From assembly GCF_027595985.1 (NCBI RefSeq), contig NC_073305.1:176766589-176830588 (forward strand): 64,000 nt of DNA, read 5' to 3'. Position numbers and translations under genes: made by a program. This document shows positions 35,409 to 47,608 of the stretch, one piece after another (the first letter of the stretch is position 1; each line of letters opens with the position of its first letter). The notes below the pieces were generated by a model, which was not told where the DNA came from, ran no database searches, and was given only the letters and a program-made list of their open reading frames with translations. This DNA is from Sorex araneus (taxonomy: Eukaryota > Chordata > Mammalia > Eulipotyphla > Soricidae).

Positions 35409-38400
35409 CTGAAATGGAGACATCAGTGGAATTCCTTGCTAAGACTCCCAGTCCAGGCTCATGAGATGGACTTGAGGGTGGAGCTGATGGTGCTGAAATG
35501 AAGACAACAGTGAAAGTCCTTGCTAAGACTCCCAGTCAAGGCTCATGCCATTTTATTCACACTTATGCACCCAATAACTGGCAGGGTCACAATGAAGACA
35601 TATTCTAACCTGCTCTGTTCATCTCCTTTATGTGCTAAGAGAGGAAGGGGAAGATGGAATGTGTCCCACCTCCAAGGGGCTATGTTTAGCTGTCACTCTT
35701 CAGTGAACAGAAGAGGAGACCACATATGAAGGTGAGTAAAGAAGTTCCCTCAAGATTTGACTAGTTGAGGGGGGCTGGAGCAATAGTACAGCAGGTAGGG
35801 TGTTTGCCTTGCACGCAGTCGAACCGGGTTCGATTCCCAGCATCCCATATAGTCCCCTTGAGCACCGCCAAGAGTAATTGCTGAGTGCAGAGCCAGGAGT
35901 AACCCCTGAGCATCGCTGGGTGTGACCAAAACAAACAAACAAACAAACAAAAACAAACAAACAACAACAAAGAGTTGACAGTTGAGGGGGCTGGAGGGAT
36001 ACCACAGGAAGTAGGGCTTTTGCTTTGCACGCAGCCGACCCGGGTTCAATTCCCAGTATCCCATATGGTCCCCTGAACACAGCCAGGAGTTAATTCCTGA
36101 GTGCAGAGCTAGGAGTAACCCTGTGCATTGCCAGGTGTGACCCAAAAAGAAGAAAAAAAGAGTTGACAGTTGAGGTGGAATAGAAAGATTCCCAGAAATA
36201 GACCATGATAGATAAAAATGTGACTAAGAAGCAGGAACAGTAAGAAGAAATGTTAGGAAATAGAATGAAGCTTTAAGTTGTTTCAGTATGACATCTATAG
36301 TGAGTGACAAAAATATAAGAGATTGGAAGAGATGTTGGAATTTGGGAAAGGAATGTGGTAGAGCACAACTCTGGACATAATTCTCTAAAAAGAACACACA
36401 CACACACACACAACACACACACACACACCCTGAGGGTGAAGGTCAATCTCATCCCAAGAGAACTACTGCTTCCTCCTTCTCCCATAGTTACCGTTTCTGT
36501 CCAGGTGCTCCCCAAAATCCTTGAGCCACTTCTTACAGTCTCCCATGGACATCCTCTTTAAGAACTGGCTCATCTCACGATCTTTCTCCCACTTCTCTTT
36601 AAGCGATTTGCCTCCAGGATGAACCATTTCCCATTTTTCATTTTCTGGGTGAAAGATGAGGGACTTCTGTCCATTAAAGCCAAACTCCCAGAATCCATTA
36701 GTGTCTCCATTGGAGTTTCTCTGACATGTCAACATTACCTGCAGGTAGACAGAGCCTGCCCGTGAGGAGAAGAAGACAGACACTGGTCATTACAAATGCT
36801 TTGGTTCAGTCATCTCCTTTGAGCTACTTTTTTTTTTTAATTTAAAAGTATCACAAATCCCCACTGTTTGTCAATATTAAGAATTTCTGAGGTTTAATTT
36901 GTACTTCGATATGTATAATCTTTGTCATTCCCACCAACAATGATCCAATGTTATCCCACTGCCAAAAGGTGCTTATTCCCGACCCTTCCTCCTTTATGCC
37001 TTGCGTAACCAAGATGGTTTTCATTCTAATGCCTTATCAGCCTTGCCAAAAAAAATAAAAAGGCAGAAAAGACCTTCCTATATGAAGATAGATATTATAC
37101 ATATGTATGTATTACATATATTATTTACTGGTTTGGGGGCCATACCCAGTGTGCTCAGGGATTATTCCTGGCTTTATGTTCAGGGATCAATTCTAATAGG
37201 CCCTGGGGAAAAGATGGACTGTCAGGGATAGGGTTTGGGTTGGTCACATGCAAGGTAAGTCTTACTGGCTGTATTATCTCTCTGGCCTAAAGATACCGTA
37301 TTTTCTTTCTTTATTTTTAAAAAATCTGTTTATTTATTTTATAAAGTTGTTCATGATACTTTGTTGCATTCAATATTTCAACACCAATTCCAACTCCATT
37401 TCACCTTCCCACCATCATTATTTCCAATTTTTCCAACTACCTCTAAAGCCTCTCCTAATAGCAGGTCCTGAATAATTTACTTTATATTGTTTGCTATAAA
37501 TAATTTGCCAGAAGTGATCAAAAATATTTCCTTAGAAGTAAATAGCATATTCTAAACTTGCATATATATGTGTATATATGTAATATTTATGTAGTGTTTA
37601 ACTTTAGAGTCTGCTTTCCTCTGGACTTGAACTTCTCCAACTTACCCCTGTCCACCAATTTTTCCAGTTTTATGTCAGGACAGTTATATCTGAACAAGTC
37701 CCCTGCTTCTTTCAACATTTTAATCTGGTCTTCCCAGGTGTCTCTGTCAGACATCTTCCCCAAGACACTCATATTATTGACAATGTCATTTCCACAGTTG
37801 TAGGAAAGAAAATTATCTGCATCCAGCTGACCTTGAACATCACACAATGATTGCCCAGAACTGGACTCAAGTGGTATGGTGAAGGTATAGAGGAGAGAAT
37901 GAGCATCTGTGAAGGGAAAACTCAGGTTAGCAAGGCAAGTGCTCTACTATTGAGACATATCCCTGGTCCCCATACTATGTATTATTGTTCTTTTTTTAGT
38001 TTTGGAGTCATACCCAATGATTCTCAGGGGCTAATCCTGCCTCTCTCTTCAGGGGTCACTCCCAGGGGTTCTCAGGAAACCAGAAGGTACTGGGAATTGA
38101 GTCCAGGTTGGCTGCACACAAAGTAAGTACCTTAACCTCTCTCATCTCTCAGCACCGCCTCCTCCAACAATCATATTTGGAAAAAGTGTTACTACTTCCA
38201 GGTACAATTTTATTTCTTCTTGTAAATGTTCCTACAGGGTTTCCTGCAAGACTGATTTAGTGATTATGCATTCCTTTAACTCATGTTAGTCTGAAAAGCT
38301 CTTTGTCATTCTTTCCAGTATGCATGATGATCTCCTAGTTCAGTAGAGCTCTTAGCTGAGGTCTTTTCCATTCAGCTGTTCACTATATCATGACAGTCAC

Positions 38401-39720
38401 TCTATGACCTACAGATCTCCTCTTAGGAAAACTTGTAGTCTCATTTCTGTTCCTTCCAATGATGTACATTTCTTTTTTTTTTTTTTTGATCCATCCGGTG
38501 ATGCACAGGGGTCACTACCTGGTTCATGCACTCAGTAATTGCTCCTGGTGGTGCTCGGGAACCACGCAGAATGCTGGGTATCAAACCAGGGTCGGTCGCA
38601 TGCAAGACAAATGCTCTACCCGCTGTGCTATCACTCCAGCTCCTCAATGATGTACATTTTACCATTGATTTTAGCACTGTCTCTTGTCTTTGATGTTACC
38701 ATTTTGATTATACTGTGTCTTGTTATGCTCATTTGGGATATGGGTCTTTGCAAAATGCCATTGGTATTAATAGGTCCTAAGTTTTTGATGTTGCCTCTGC
38801 CCACGGCCACTGGATTGCACTGAGGAGATAATCAGGTCAATGACATCATTTGGAACTCAGTGTGGACAATTTTCAAAATGATAAAAATAGATGTGCCATG
38901 TGACTCAGCAATTCTAGACTTATATATCTATGCAAAGAGTATGGAAACAGTAGTAAAAGGAACACATACATTCTTATATTCATATAGTACCACTCACAAG
39001 AGCCAGGTTATGGAAATAACCCAAGTGCCAATGAAAGATGTTTGGATAAAGAAGATGTGGTGTGCACTGGAAGAAGGGCTGGAAGGAAAATGACTGGACT
39101 AGAATTGACACAGGGAGAGGCAGGGAGGTGTGTGGGCACTTTGATCATGACAGGCTGTAGTAATTTTGTACATCAATACCATATTTTTGGGCACTAATAT
39201 AACTATCTAATACAAACAATAATAAAAACTTTAAAAAGTGATGTGGTATATATATTTATATACATGCATAATGAAATTTTATTAAGCTATTGAAAAATGA
39301 AATATTTCATTTGCTACTACAAGATCAGCCTTGGTGAGTGTCAAGTAATTTAGAATGAGAAATGTAAGTTCTGGATGATGCAAGTAATATATGTGACTTA
39401 AAGAAACAAACAAGGAAAGACACAAAACTAACCCCAAGCCAATCTTCAGATTAAGACCACAGAATTTAGGTTGCCAGTGTAACCCTGAGGTTAGATCACA
39501 CAGACGGTGCTGAGTAGTACGAACAGGGAGGGGGCATTGTAGTACTTTTGTGGTGATTTGTTCTGTCAACTCACTTTTGAAGAAGTGCTAAAAAACCACT
39601 GAAACATATGCAATGATATAATCTTACAGTAATAATAATAAAAACATCCCCAATGACCCATGTATTTAAAAAACAGAAATCGCGATTGAACTTCCCTATC
39701 TTATGCTCTTAAGACATATG

Positions 39721-39760
<40 letters not shown>

Positions 39761-42700
39761 TTTTGGGTCACACCCGGCAATGCACAGGGGTTACTCCTGG
39801 CTTTGCACTCAGGAATTACTCCTGGTGGTGCTCAGGGGACCATATGGGATGCTGGGATTTGAACCCGGGTGCCGCATGCAAGGCAAACGCCCTACCCGCT
39901 ATGCTATCGCTCCAGCCCCGACATATGAGTTCTTATTCATTTGTCTCATTTTCACCACATCAAGGACAGTTGAGTTGGGGTCAGTTCTGGGAATTCAGTT
40001 TTCTCTATGTTCCTAGCAGATTCTATCTCTATGACCAATATTCCCTCCCAGTCTTCATTCACATCTGTTCCTCTCAATGACTTTCTCCAAGAAGGTAGTG
40101 AGGGAGTAGAGGATGATAATGAGGAAAATTCAGTCAATGAATGCAAGGTAAAGACCTTGGTTTCTGTGTGTTTTCCACCAGGGCAATTAGCACTGCTCTG
40201 GAAATAAGTAACAAAAAATGCTTGTTAAGACTCCCAAATATGGAGATATCCTCCCTCAGCTCTTACATCCTAGCTCACGTTACAATAGAGGTTCCCTTGT
40301 ACTGTTTGACAAGTTTAGAGGAAGAAGATGATGTACATAAAGAAGCTAGTTACTCTGGAGTTGAATTAGCTAGTGAGGAAGCAATGGGAACAATCTAACC
40401 AGTCATTCTGGCTGTGGCAGGAGAGCAGGTCAAGGCTGAGAACTGGTGAACACTTCCTCTAAGTAACTGACTTTTGAGGTGGAACTGAAGGGCTTTCAGA
40501 AATAGACCAGGAGAGATGAAAAGTTTTGAAGTGCTAAGTAGAAACAGGGAGAAGCAGGCCTGAAATTCTCATCTTGGGGTACTGAGAAACCTATAGTGAG
40601 TGGATCAAAAAATTGCAGAAAAATATTTTTCCTCATCTGGCCTTGAGGTAAGGGGTTGAGAGAAAAGGTCCCATGTGCCCTACGTCTCTGTGACAGGAAG
40701 TAAATCTCTGAAGGGCTGGGCTGGGAGAGCAAGGACCATCCCTGATGTTCTATTCCCCTTAGTAGCCAAAATCTACTGTCCCACCTTTGCCTGCTCTTGA
40801 GCAAGCCCAGAAGCTCTCTGACGGCATGAGTCATCTACTCATGGATATGTCCCTAATGCCCACCTGGCCGGTTCCCAGCATCTGTCTTCCTGTAACCAAA
40901 GGCTATGCCAGGTGGCTATGGAGGAAAAGAGGAGGGAGAAAGAATGGAGGGAGGGAGGGAGGGAGAGAGAGAGAGAGAGAGAGAAGAAAAATGCCAGCCA
41001 TAGAGGCAGGCTAGGGTGGTGGTGGAGATGGGAGTAGCGGGAGGGAAACTGGGGACATTGGTGGTGGCAAATCGACACTGATCAAGGAATGGGTGTTGCA
41101 ACACTGTATCATTGAATCCTGATCATGAACAAATCTGCAAATGTATCTTTGATTTAATAATAATATAATAATAAAAGTAGGTTGCCTGATGTCTCCCAGC
41201 AAAAAGCATAGACCCTCTCAGTTTCCAGAAGTGACCCACTTCTCAGCTCTGGAACTCCTCACTGCTGGGGGAGGCCAGGTTCAAATCAGGAGGGAACCTT
41301 TCCACTGAGAGCAAGTTCTGTGATTTCTCGGCCTCCCCCAAAGTCACATGATCATTCACTTGGCTCTAGTGGGAAGTAGAAAGTGCCCAGACTTAAAATT
41401 GGATCCAGTGTGTGAGCTACATTTGTCCTAGAAACTGAGCATGATCAAACTCCCCTGCTGCAGAAGTGCTGCCTGGGTAGGGGAGGGGGTGGTGGGGAAG
41501 GTAAGGAAAATACAATGGGTAGGGAGCTTGCTTGGCATGCAGCCAACCCGGGTTCGATTCCCCCGGCATCCCATATGGTGCCCTAAATCCTGACAGAAGT
41601 AATCTGTGGGCACAGAGCCAGGAATAAGCCCTGAGCACAGTCAAGTGTGGCCCCCAAAGAAACAAACAAACAAAAAAATGTGTGGCATGGAGACAGGGGA
41701 GGAAACATAATGGTAACCCTAGGCTCTGTTCCCGGGGGGAAACATTTGGTTCTTGGGTCCCTGCAGCAATTATTTCACATCCCCTGAATTTGGAACAGGA
41801 ATGAAAAATCTTAGTGGTTGGTGAACTTGTAGTTGGGGTCACCAAGAGGGAAACCAAGTGCCATCATCTGAGCCTGTTTGCTCTTTTCTCAAAATAGAAT
41901 GAAAACCCTGTGTGCTCATTGTATCACTGTCATCCCTTTGCTTATCGATTTGCTCGAGAGGGCACCAGTAGCGTCTCCATTGTGAGACTTCTTGTTACTG
42001 TTTTTGGCATATCAAATATGCCACAGGTAGCATGCCAGGCTCTGCTGTGCGGGCGAGATACTCTCGGTAGCTTGCCGGGCTCTCTGAGAGGGATGGAGTA
42101 ACCAAGCCCAGGCCGGCCATGTGCAAGGCAAATGTCCTACTTGCTGTGCTGTGACAGAGGTGAGTCCTCACCTTAAACAGTGACTGGGTGTGAACACTAT
42201 CCCATCACTTCCCAAGACTTTCTGTAAATGGTATATATTAAAGTCTTCAGCTTTCTAGAAATGGGTCTTTGTTACTAGTATCCAGCACTGCTGGTTATGT
42301 GAGGGAATCCATAGGAAGGGAGTGACCGAGGATAGCTGCTTTTGCTCCCTGAATCACACGTGTTGGTGCTGAGCCAGGACATTAGGATGAACCTCTGGAT
42401 GCTGGCCGTCCAGCAGGAAGCAGAAGTTACGCCCCACTTTGAGTTAAGTGGGCAAGCTAAGCTTGTGAATCTGGATGATCTGGGAAAGTACAGCTTGCTC
42501 TCATATGCCTTCCTGATCATACAGTACAAAGCAGCAGTTTCCCCTCTCTTGCACATCCTTAACCTGTATTGAACTTCAAGATCAGTATGAGCCTTCTCAT
42601 TGCCCTATGTATAACCAACCACAAGACTGTGGGGGACGTAATCTGTAGAGCCTACATGTCCAGCTCCATATCTTCCTCTGATGTTTTAATCATTACAACA

Positions 42701-45467
42701 CAGCTTTGACAACATAGCTTTGATAAGACAATGTATATGCTGATGCTCTTTTGACAAATGTTCATCCTATAAGTGTTTGTACTCTTGCTAATGAAACTTT
42801 CTCTGTGATGTAGTCATTAGGATGTAACTGATAAAAAATAGAATGAAAGGAGGCCTCTGGCAGTTGGCTTTGTCTTGAGCCAGATTGATGGCCCTCCGTG
42901 CTCTCTACATTCCTCTCACGTGTCTTGTCTCTGTGCCTCCGCCTGAAAGAATATTCATGGAACACATGCAACACACAGGCCACTGGCCCCAGAAGTATAT
43001 GTGGTAGGAAAGTCACTATGTAGAGTCACAGCAGTCCTGACTGCAGGCTAACAGAGTGAACCCCAGTGTCAAATGCACCGCCCTGCCCTTGGAGCAGAGA
43101 AATCCACCCCATTTTAGTAGATAAAGGCCTGGGACTGCTAGAGATGAGGCCTCAGCCATGGACCGTCAGAGCAGCCTCCGTGCTTTCCCTCAGGTCACAG
43201 ACAGAAGTGCCCCTCTGGCATGGCCTGAGCAGGCCCACAGGGAACAAAGAGCTGCACAGAGGGTGACAGGCCAACCCCAGCAATGCACCGCCCCCATCCT
43301 CAGTGTCAGCTCTGGCTTCCTGGGGTGCCCTCAGGAACTCCTAAAATATGGAAACTCAGTCTGCAGTAAGCAGGGGACAGTGGCCCATAACCATTTGCTC
43401 CACCCTGAAGCCACTCGGCGTATTTAAGACCCTTCTACCCACAAACGATTTCTTGGGCCGGGGCGCCATCTCTGGACACCTTCTGGCACCCTATCAGAAA
43501 ACAAGTAAAGGACTCTGGTCTTCTATTTTGGTGGTTTTTTTTTAAATAAATTTATTTATTTTTAATTAATGAATCACCATGAGGGTACAGTTACGGATTT
43601 ATACACATCTGTGCTTATGCTTCCCCCATACAAAGTTCAGGAACCCATCCCTTCACCAGTGCCCATATTCCACCGCCAGTAAACTCAGCATCCCTCCCAT
43701 CCTCCCCAATCCCATCTCCCCCCCACCCCACCCTGTCACTGTGGCAGGGCATTCCCTTCTGTTCTCTGCCTCTAATTAGCTGTTGTGGTTTGCAATAAAG
43801 GTGTTGAGTGGCCACTGTGCTCAGTCTCTAGCCCTCATTCAGCCCGCAACTCCCTTCTCCCACATGGCCTTCGACTACATTATAGTTGGTGATCCCTTCT
43901 CTGAGTTGCCCTTTCCCCAGAATGTGAGGCCAGCCTCCTAGCCATGGAGTCAACCTCCTGGTAGTTGTTTCTACAATTCTTGGGTGTTAGTCTCCCACTC
44001 TGTTATTCTATATGTCATAGATGAGTGCAATCTTTCTATGTCTGTCTCTCTCTTTCTGACTCATTTCACTTAGCATGAAACTTTTCATGCCGATCCACTT
44101 AAATAAAAAATTTGTGACCTCCTTTTTTCTAACAGCTGCATAGTATTCCATTGTATAGATGTTATTTTGGTGGTTTTTTTTTTTTTTTTTTGCTTGTGGT
44201 TTCTGTGTCTTTAAGGGAAAATGCCACCTAGATTGACTCATCTGCCAAGTGGTGTCTAGAACCTTCTCACCTCCTGCCTCCCTAGAGAAGGTTCACAGGC
44301 TCCTCCATCTTAGACCTTCCCTCTTGGCCCCTCCTGGACTGGGTGTTTGTGTTTGGGTCCACTGGGGAGAAGTTGGGGAATCCCTGAATGCTGCTCCCTT
44401 GCCATCCTTAGGGGAGCTGTGCTTCCTGTGGCTCCTGCACTGGGTCTTTGGGAAGGCCATTCTGAGCTGTGTCCTCAAGCAAAGGGAGGACAAACCCCTG
44501 GAGAGTGAAGAGTCCCAGGAAGTGAGGGGCCTGGAGCCCGAGCTGGATGCCCTGGCCTCAGGGAGTGAGGAAGGGGGGAAGGTCCCTTCTGGAAGAAGGA
44601 GGCTGAGGGGGAAAGGATGAAGGGGGGAGGGGGAGAGGGAAAAGGAGGGGAGGGAGGGGGGAGAAGGAGGAGGGAGGGCCGGGAGGGGGGAGGAGCACGG
44701 GAAAGGGGAGGAGGAGGGGAGGAGGGGGTGGGGAAAAAGGATGGGATGGGGTAGGAGGAGAGGGAGAGGGAGTGGGAGGGAGTAGGGAGAGGGAGAGGAG
44801 AGGAGGGGGCGGGGAGGGGGAGAGGGAGAGGGAGAGGGAGAAGAGCATGGGTTTTTGAGACCTAAGGAGGCCTCTTAATGAAATGTAGGTGGGTCTGAGG
44901 CAGTGACCCGTGGTGGGGAGAGGATGGATTCCTTTAGTAGGTGCAGGATGGGCACGCAGAAGGCGGGGCCGGTGGGAGGGAGCGCGGAAAGGACCCTCTG
45001 AACAGAACTGGACAGAACTTGTCCTTCGGGGGCGGGGGCGTGCTTAGACAACCCCCCTGGACCCGAAAACCCCCCCTCCCCCACTGGGTCCCGCACTCTT
45101 CGCGGGTCTCAGAGCTCCGGCTTCCCGGAACCCACGTGGTTGGAGGCTCTCAGCGCGCCCCTTTGCCACCTCCCTCTTTCTGGTCCCTTCACGTGCTTCT
45201 CTAGCTTCTCTGCAGTCCCCAAAGGAGAGCAACACCCCACCCAACACCCTCCTCCGCACTCCAACGCCCCCGCCCCCAGCCGGTGGGGGACAGAGCAGGG
45301 GCGCGGGCGCGGGGCCCTGAATTCCTGCCCCCCACCCCCGCCACAGGTGTCTAGCGGCCCCGCTCCCGCCTCCACTCACCGCCACCGGCCGGCGCTGCCC
45401 GCAGCGCGTGTCCGCGCAGAAGCAGGAGGACGAGGAAGAGCCTGAGCGCAGCCCCCGGCCCTGCCAT
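35221..45467 (-). CDS. Gene B: transmembrane ULBP/RAET1-like NKG2D ligand, four coding exons
   Basis: A second NKG2D-ligand gene, expected on the surface of stressed or transformed cells. The proposed exons are leader 45467-45380 (nearest of three candidates), alpha-1 37906-37646, alpha-2 36755-36492 and stalk plus transmembrane 35408-35221. All junctions are phase 1 and the joined frame is open for 266 codons, or 294 if the upstream exon 4 acceptor is used. Gene C may be GPI-anchored, whereas this one has a true transmembrane helix and a cytoplasmic tail, as some RAET1E/G-type members do. Intron 1 is about 7.5 kb and intron 3 carries two SOR SINEs. The body exons are firm; the link to a given leader exon is inference from strand, phase and family structure. 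Confidence 0.8.
35772..35960 (+). mobile_element. SOR SINE in gene B intron 3
   Basis: The tail has become an AAAC array (35930-35970) instead of poly-A. Confidence 0.9.
35988..36158 (+). mobile_element. SOR SINE in gene B intron 3
   Basis: A clean 17-bp target duplication, AGAGTTGACAGTTGAGG, at 35971 and 36159. Confidence 0.92.
36394..36428. repeat. CA microsatellite in gene B intron 3
   Basis: Lies 64 bp from the alpha-2 exon donor. Confidence 0.95.
36492..36755 (-). CDS. Gene B exon 3: alpha-2 domain
   Basis: The exon encodes 88 residues beginning SVYLQVMLTCQRNS, then FWEFGFNGQKSLIF, a WEMVHPGGKSLKEKWEK segment and MSMGDCKKWLKDFGEHLDR. These match the ULBP alpha-2 order of strand, helix and the GDCxxWL motif. 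The two alpha-2 cysteines are conserved. The acceptor is CTCACGGGCAG and the donor is G|GTAACT. It is four codons shorter than the equivalent exon of gene A. Confidence 0.88.
37125..37290 (-). mobile_element. SOR-like SINE, old
   Basis: GGGGGCCATACCCAGTGTGC; only scattered matches in the head. Confidence 0.45.
37646..37906 (-). CDS. Gene B exon 2: alpha-1 domain
   Basis: The acceptor CCCTTCACAG is followed by 87 codons opening (D)AHSLLYTFTIPLESSS, the family D-x-H-S-L-x-Y-x-FTI start. Then come LCDVQGQLD, where the usual Trp before Cys is Leu, FLSYNCGND and a long helix DTWEDQIKMLKEAGDLF. The exon ends at G|GTAAGT. There are three cysteines (LCD, YNC, RYNC). No stop or frameshift is present. 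Confidence 0.88.
37995..38150 (-). mobile_element. SOR-like SINE, old
   Basis: GGAGTCATACCCAATGATTC and CAGGGGTCACTCCCAGG; diverged. It lies upstream of gene B exon 2. Confidence 0.5.
38472..38644 (-). mobile_element. SOR SINE
   Basis: Flanked by CAATGATGTACATTT on both sides. Confidence 0.9.
38840..39235 (+). mobile_element. Old L1 ORF2 3' fragment
   Basis: Diverged L1 text (GTGGACAATTTTCAAAATGAT, ACTCACAAGAGCCAGGTTATG-type) ending in an A-rich tail. No open frame is kept. Confidence 0.55.
39723..39919 (-). mobile_element. SOR SINE with long poly-A
   Basis: A run of about 36 Ts marks a young tail; GACATATGAG is duplicated at the flanks. Confidence 0.92.
40140..40620 (-). pseudogene. Remnant similar to gene B intron 3 / exon 4 flank
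   Basis: Patches such as TTGAGGTGGAA, CAGAAATAGACCA and CTATAGTGAGTG occur in the same order as in 35.5-36.35 kb. At the expected exon 4 position the frame closes quickly and no transmembrane helix is seen. It is probably the remains of a duplicated ligand gene whose alpha exons are gone. Confidence 0.4.
40920..41170 (+). mobile_element. L1-type 3' UTR fragment
   Basis: A GGGA/GA-rich tract, then the ATAGAGGCAGGC and ACATTGGTGGTGG modules and an A/T-rich end. The copy at 52.0-52.27 kb has the same order. Confidence 0.5.
41505..41680 (+). mobile_element. SOR SINE, diverged
   Basis: GGTTCGATTCCCCCGGCATCC is intact but the first part of the head is replaced. Confidence 0.7.
41925..42155 (-). 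mobile_element. Type-2 shrew SINE
   Basis: TCATCCCTTTGCTTATCG through the head at 42150; diverged but complete. Confidence 0.75.
42160..43530. other. No gene recognised
   Basis: A weakly protein-like stretch at 42342-42572 (NLWMLAVQQEAEVTPHFEL) has no family I recognise. The rest is intergenic. Confidence 0.35.
43535..44165 (-). mobile_element. 5'-truncated L1 3' end
   Basis: A 3' UTR and the last ORF2 codons ([13 protein letters not shown]) on the minus strand, with TATTTTGGTGG on both sides as target duplication. Confidence 0.85.
44575..44850. repeat. G-rich polypurine tract in unit 1
   Basis: Almost all G and A on the plus strand; replaces the GA/GACA arrays of units 2 and 3 at the same position. 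Confidence 0.9.
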
Positions 45468-45930
45468 CGGGGGCGGCGGAGCGACGCGGACGGAGGCGGC
45501 CAAGGCTTTCCACAGCCACCAGCGTCTGGGAGCGAGTCGCGGCCGGTGGCAAGATTTCCTAATCACACCACCGCGAAGGGCGTTCCCGAGCTGTCCTTCC
45601 AGTGACATCACGCAGACCGGCCCAAGAACCGACTCCGGCGGAAGACACGCCACGGACTTGAAGATCAAACTTGGGCTTAGGCTGCCACACGCCGACCGCT
45701 CGCTGCCCCGTCAATCCCGCGAATTCCCGACCCTGGGGAACCCCGGGAGCCCGGGCACCTGTCCGCCCCGCGCGCCCGTCGCCGAGGAGCCCGACTCCGA
45801 GCCTGGGAACAGGGTCCTGCGGGCCGCAGACGGGGCGCGGCGCCGGGAGAGCGCACACCCGATCCCGCAGCCCTGCAGAGCCGAGGGCGGCCCGGCCCGG
45901 CAGAGCAGGCAGAGCAGAGCCCAGGACGCG
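44930..45930 (-). promoter_or_regulatory. CpG-rich promoter region of unit 1
   Basis: Dense CpG and GC boxes flank the leader exon. On the minus strand the region upstream of the ATG holds TGACATCA-like and GC-rich sites. It is assigned as a promoter from its position before a signal-peptide exon. Confidence 0.55.
45380..45467 (-). CDS. Leader exon, promoter unit 1
   Basis: The 88-nt coding part opens MAGPGAALRLFLVLLLL and continues RGHALRAAPAG, a typical signal peptide with Leu-rich core and an Ala/Gly cleavage region. It ends phase 1 at G|GTGAGT, so its last G plus the AT of the gene B alpha-1 exon gives Asp, the residue expected there. It lies in a CpG-rich block and is the leader closest to the gene B body. 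The upstream DNA differs from units 2 and 3: no CCAAT is seen at the equivalent place, and TGACATCA, a CRE-like octamer, lies at about 45602. Confidence 0.75.
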
Positions 45931-46019
45931 GCGTGAGCTCAGCTAGGGGGACACCAGATCAGCCCTGAACCGCGGAGAACCGGGAGGGTGGCAAAGTCCG
46001 GGAAGCTTTCACACTGCAT

Positions 46020-46890
46020 CTTTCTCATCTACCAGATTACAACCCAATTCTACCCAAGCTTAAGGATCTGAAAATGATATTTGAACTGACGCTCAAACGG
46101 ACAGAGAACCTGATGGAACAAATGGGGGGGGAGGAAACCCACTCAAATAGAAATAAGGGTACTAATGTAGCAAGTCTCGCTTGCAGAGTAGATGAAACTG
46201 ATAAGGGAATCAGTGAACTCAAATGTTGGGGAACAGTTTTTCCCCAAGGTGCCCGGACACCTTGCGCATCAGGTCAGGGCAGATGTGGGGTGAAAGATGA
46301 AGGGCCAGCGGGAGAAACAGCCTCCAGGAGCAACTGATCGCTGTTCACTCTATCACCAAACACACACACATTTTATAGAGGGCCAAGGTCCAATCACATG
46401 ATGTTTAGCACTACTGGCCTATTACCTTTCCTACTCAGCTTTGCCCTGGTCCAATCCCAATTAAGTCTAGATGCTGTGGTTAGGATGACATGCTAAGCGA
46501 ATGTGACAGTTTCTGTGTCTTGGGTGCATGTGACTAGGAGGTCCGGTGAGGTTCAAGGCCAGACACCTGGTGCTGACACCCTATTCTTGCCAACTTTGCC
46601 CTGAGACTCCCTTCTGTGTGTTCTCGCTTCAGGACTGCTCCCAAGGTCGGGTCTTATCTGCTCCAGTGCCCCTAGCCATGCTCCACACTCAAAGATGCAG
46701 TAAATCGAGCCAGAGGGAAAGAAAAGGCAAGAGAAAAATGGAATGAGGAAAAAAATCAAGACCCTAAGGGATGTTATGGACAGGATTCTAGAGGAAACCC
46801 TCAGCATCATGGAAATCATGGAAGGAGAAGAAAGCTGAAGAAATAATAGATGAGAACTTCCCCCACCTAAAGAGAGAGATGGGAGCATTC
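46020..46890 (+). mobile_element. L1 ORF1 remnant in unit 1
   Basis: Starts CCAGATTACAACCCAAT and reads, with breaks, like the ORF1 coiled coil (ETHSNRNKGTNVA). It is split near 46.25-46.7 kb by foreign sequence. Confidence 0.6.
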
Positions 46891-46937
46891 ATCCTGGAGC
46901 CCCAGATGAGTGAGAAAGGAGGGAAGTTCCCTTCTGG

Positions 46938-46947
46938 GAGAGAGAGG

Positions 46948-47014
<67 letters not shown>

Positions 47015-47055
47015 AGACAGACAGAGACAGAGAGAGATAGAGAGAGACAGAGACT
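46938..47055. repeat. AG microsatellite in unit 2
   Basis: AG run grading into GACAGA units. Confidence 0.95.
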
Positions 47056-47608
47056 CACCGGGTTTTTGAGGCCCAAGGAAGCCGCTTAATGAAATGAGGC
47101 AGTGACTGGTGGTGGGGAGAGGCTGGTTTGCCCCCTGCGAAACGAGCTTTGGGGGGGGGTGCAAAGTGGGCGCGCCCCTGGTACAGTGCCACAAGGGAGC
47201 TTAGCAGAAGGCGGGACGGGCGGGAGGGGAGTGTGGAAAGGACCTTGAGAACAGAATTGGTTGTTCTCCTGCAAGTGCGCGCTGAGGCCCGCACCTGCAC
47301 CCCGCACCGCGTCTCGCAGCCCCCCACCCCCAAGTTAGGCGCTCCGGGTCCCGGAACCCACGGGGTTGGGCGCTCAGCGCTCCCCTTCTCCCCCTCCCCC
47401 TTTCTGGCCCCTTCTCCACCTATTTCTCTAGCTTCTTTGCACTCCCCGAAGGAGAGCAAACCCCCAAGGAACACCCCTCCTCTGCACCACCCGACCCGCC
47501 TCCCACCCCAGCCGGCCAGGAACTGAGCAGGGGCGCGGGCGCGGGGCCCTGAATTCCCGAGCCCGACGCCTCTCAGGCGTCCAGCGGCCCCGCTTCTGCC
47601 CGACTCAC

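Larger units (their letters stand above)
44280..46890 (-). repeat. Promoter unit 1 of a triplicated segment
   Basis: It contains, in minus-strand order, an L1 ORF1 remnant (about 46.9-46.0 kb, antisense), a CpG-rich promoter, the leader exon, intron sequence, a purine-rich microsatellite and a block beginning CCCTAAGGATGG. The same order recurs in unit 3. Between 44.3 and 44.55 kb the match to 48.40-48.64 kb is obvious by eye. Confidence 0.75.

Noticed and set aside
42275-42572. Possible coding exon on either strand
   Set aside because: No splice context, homology or conserved motif that I can see.
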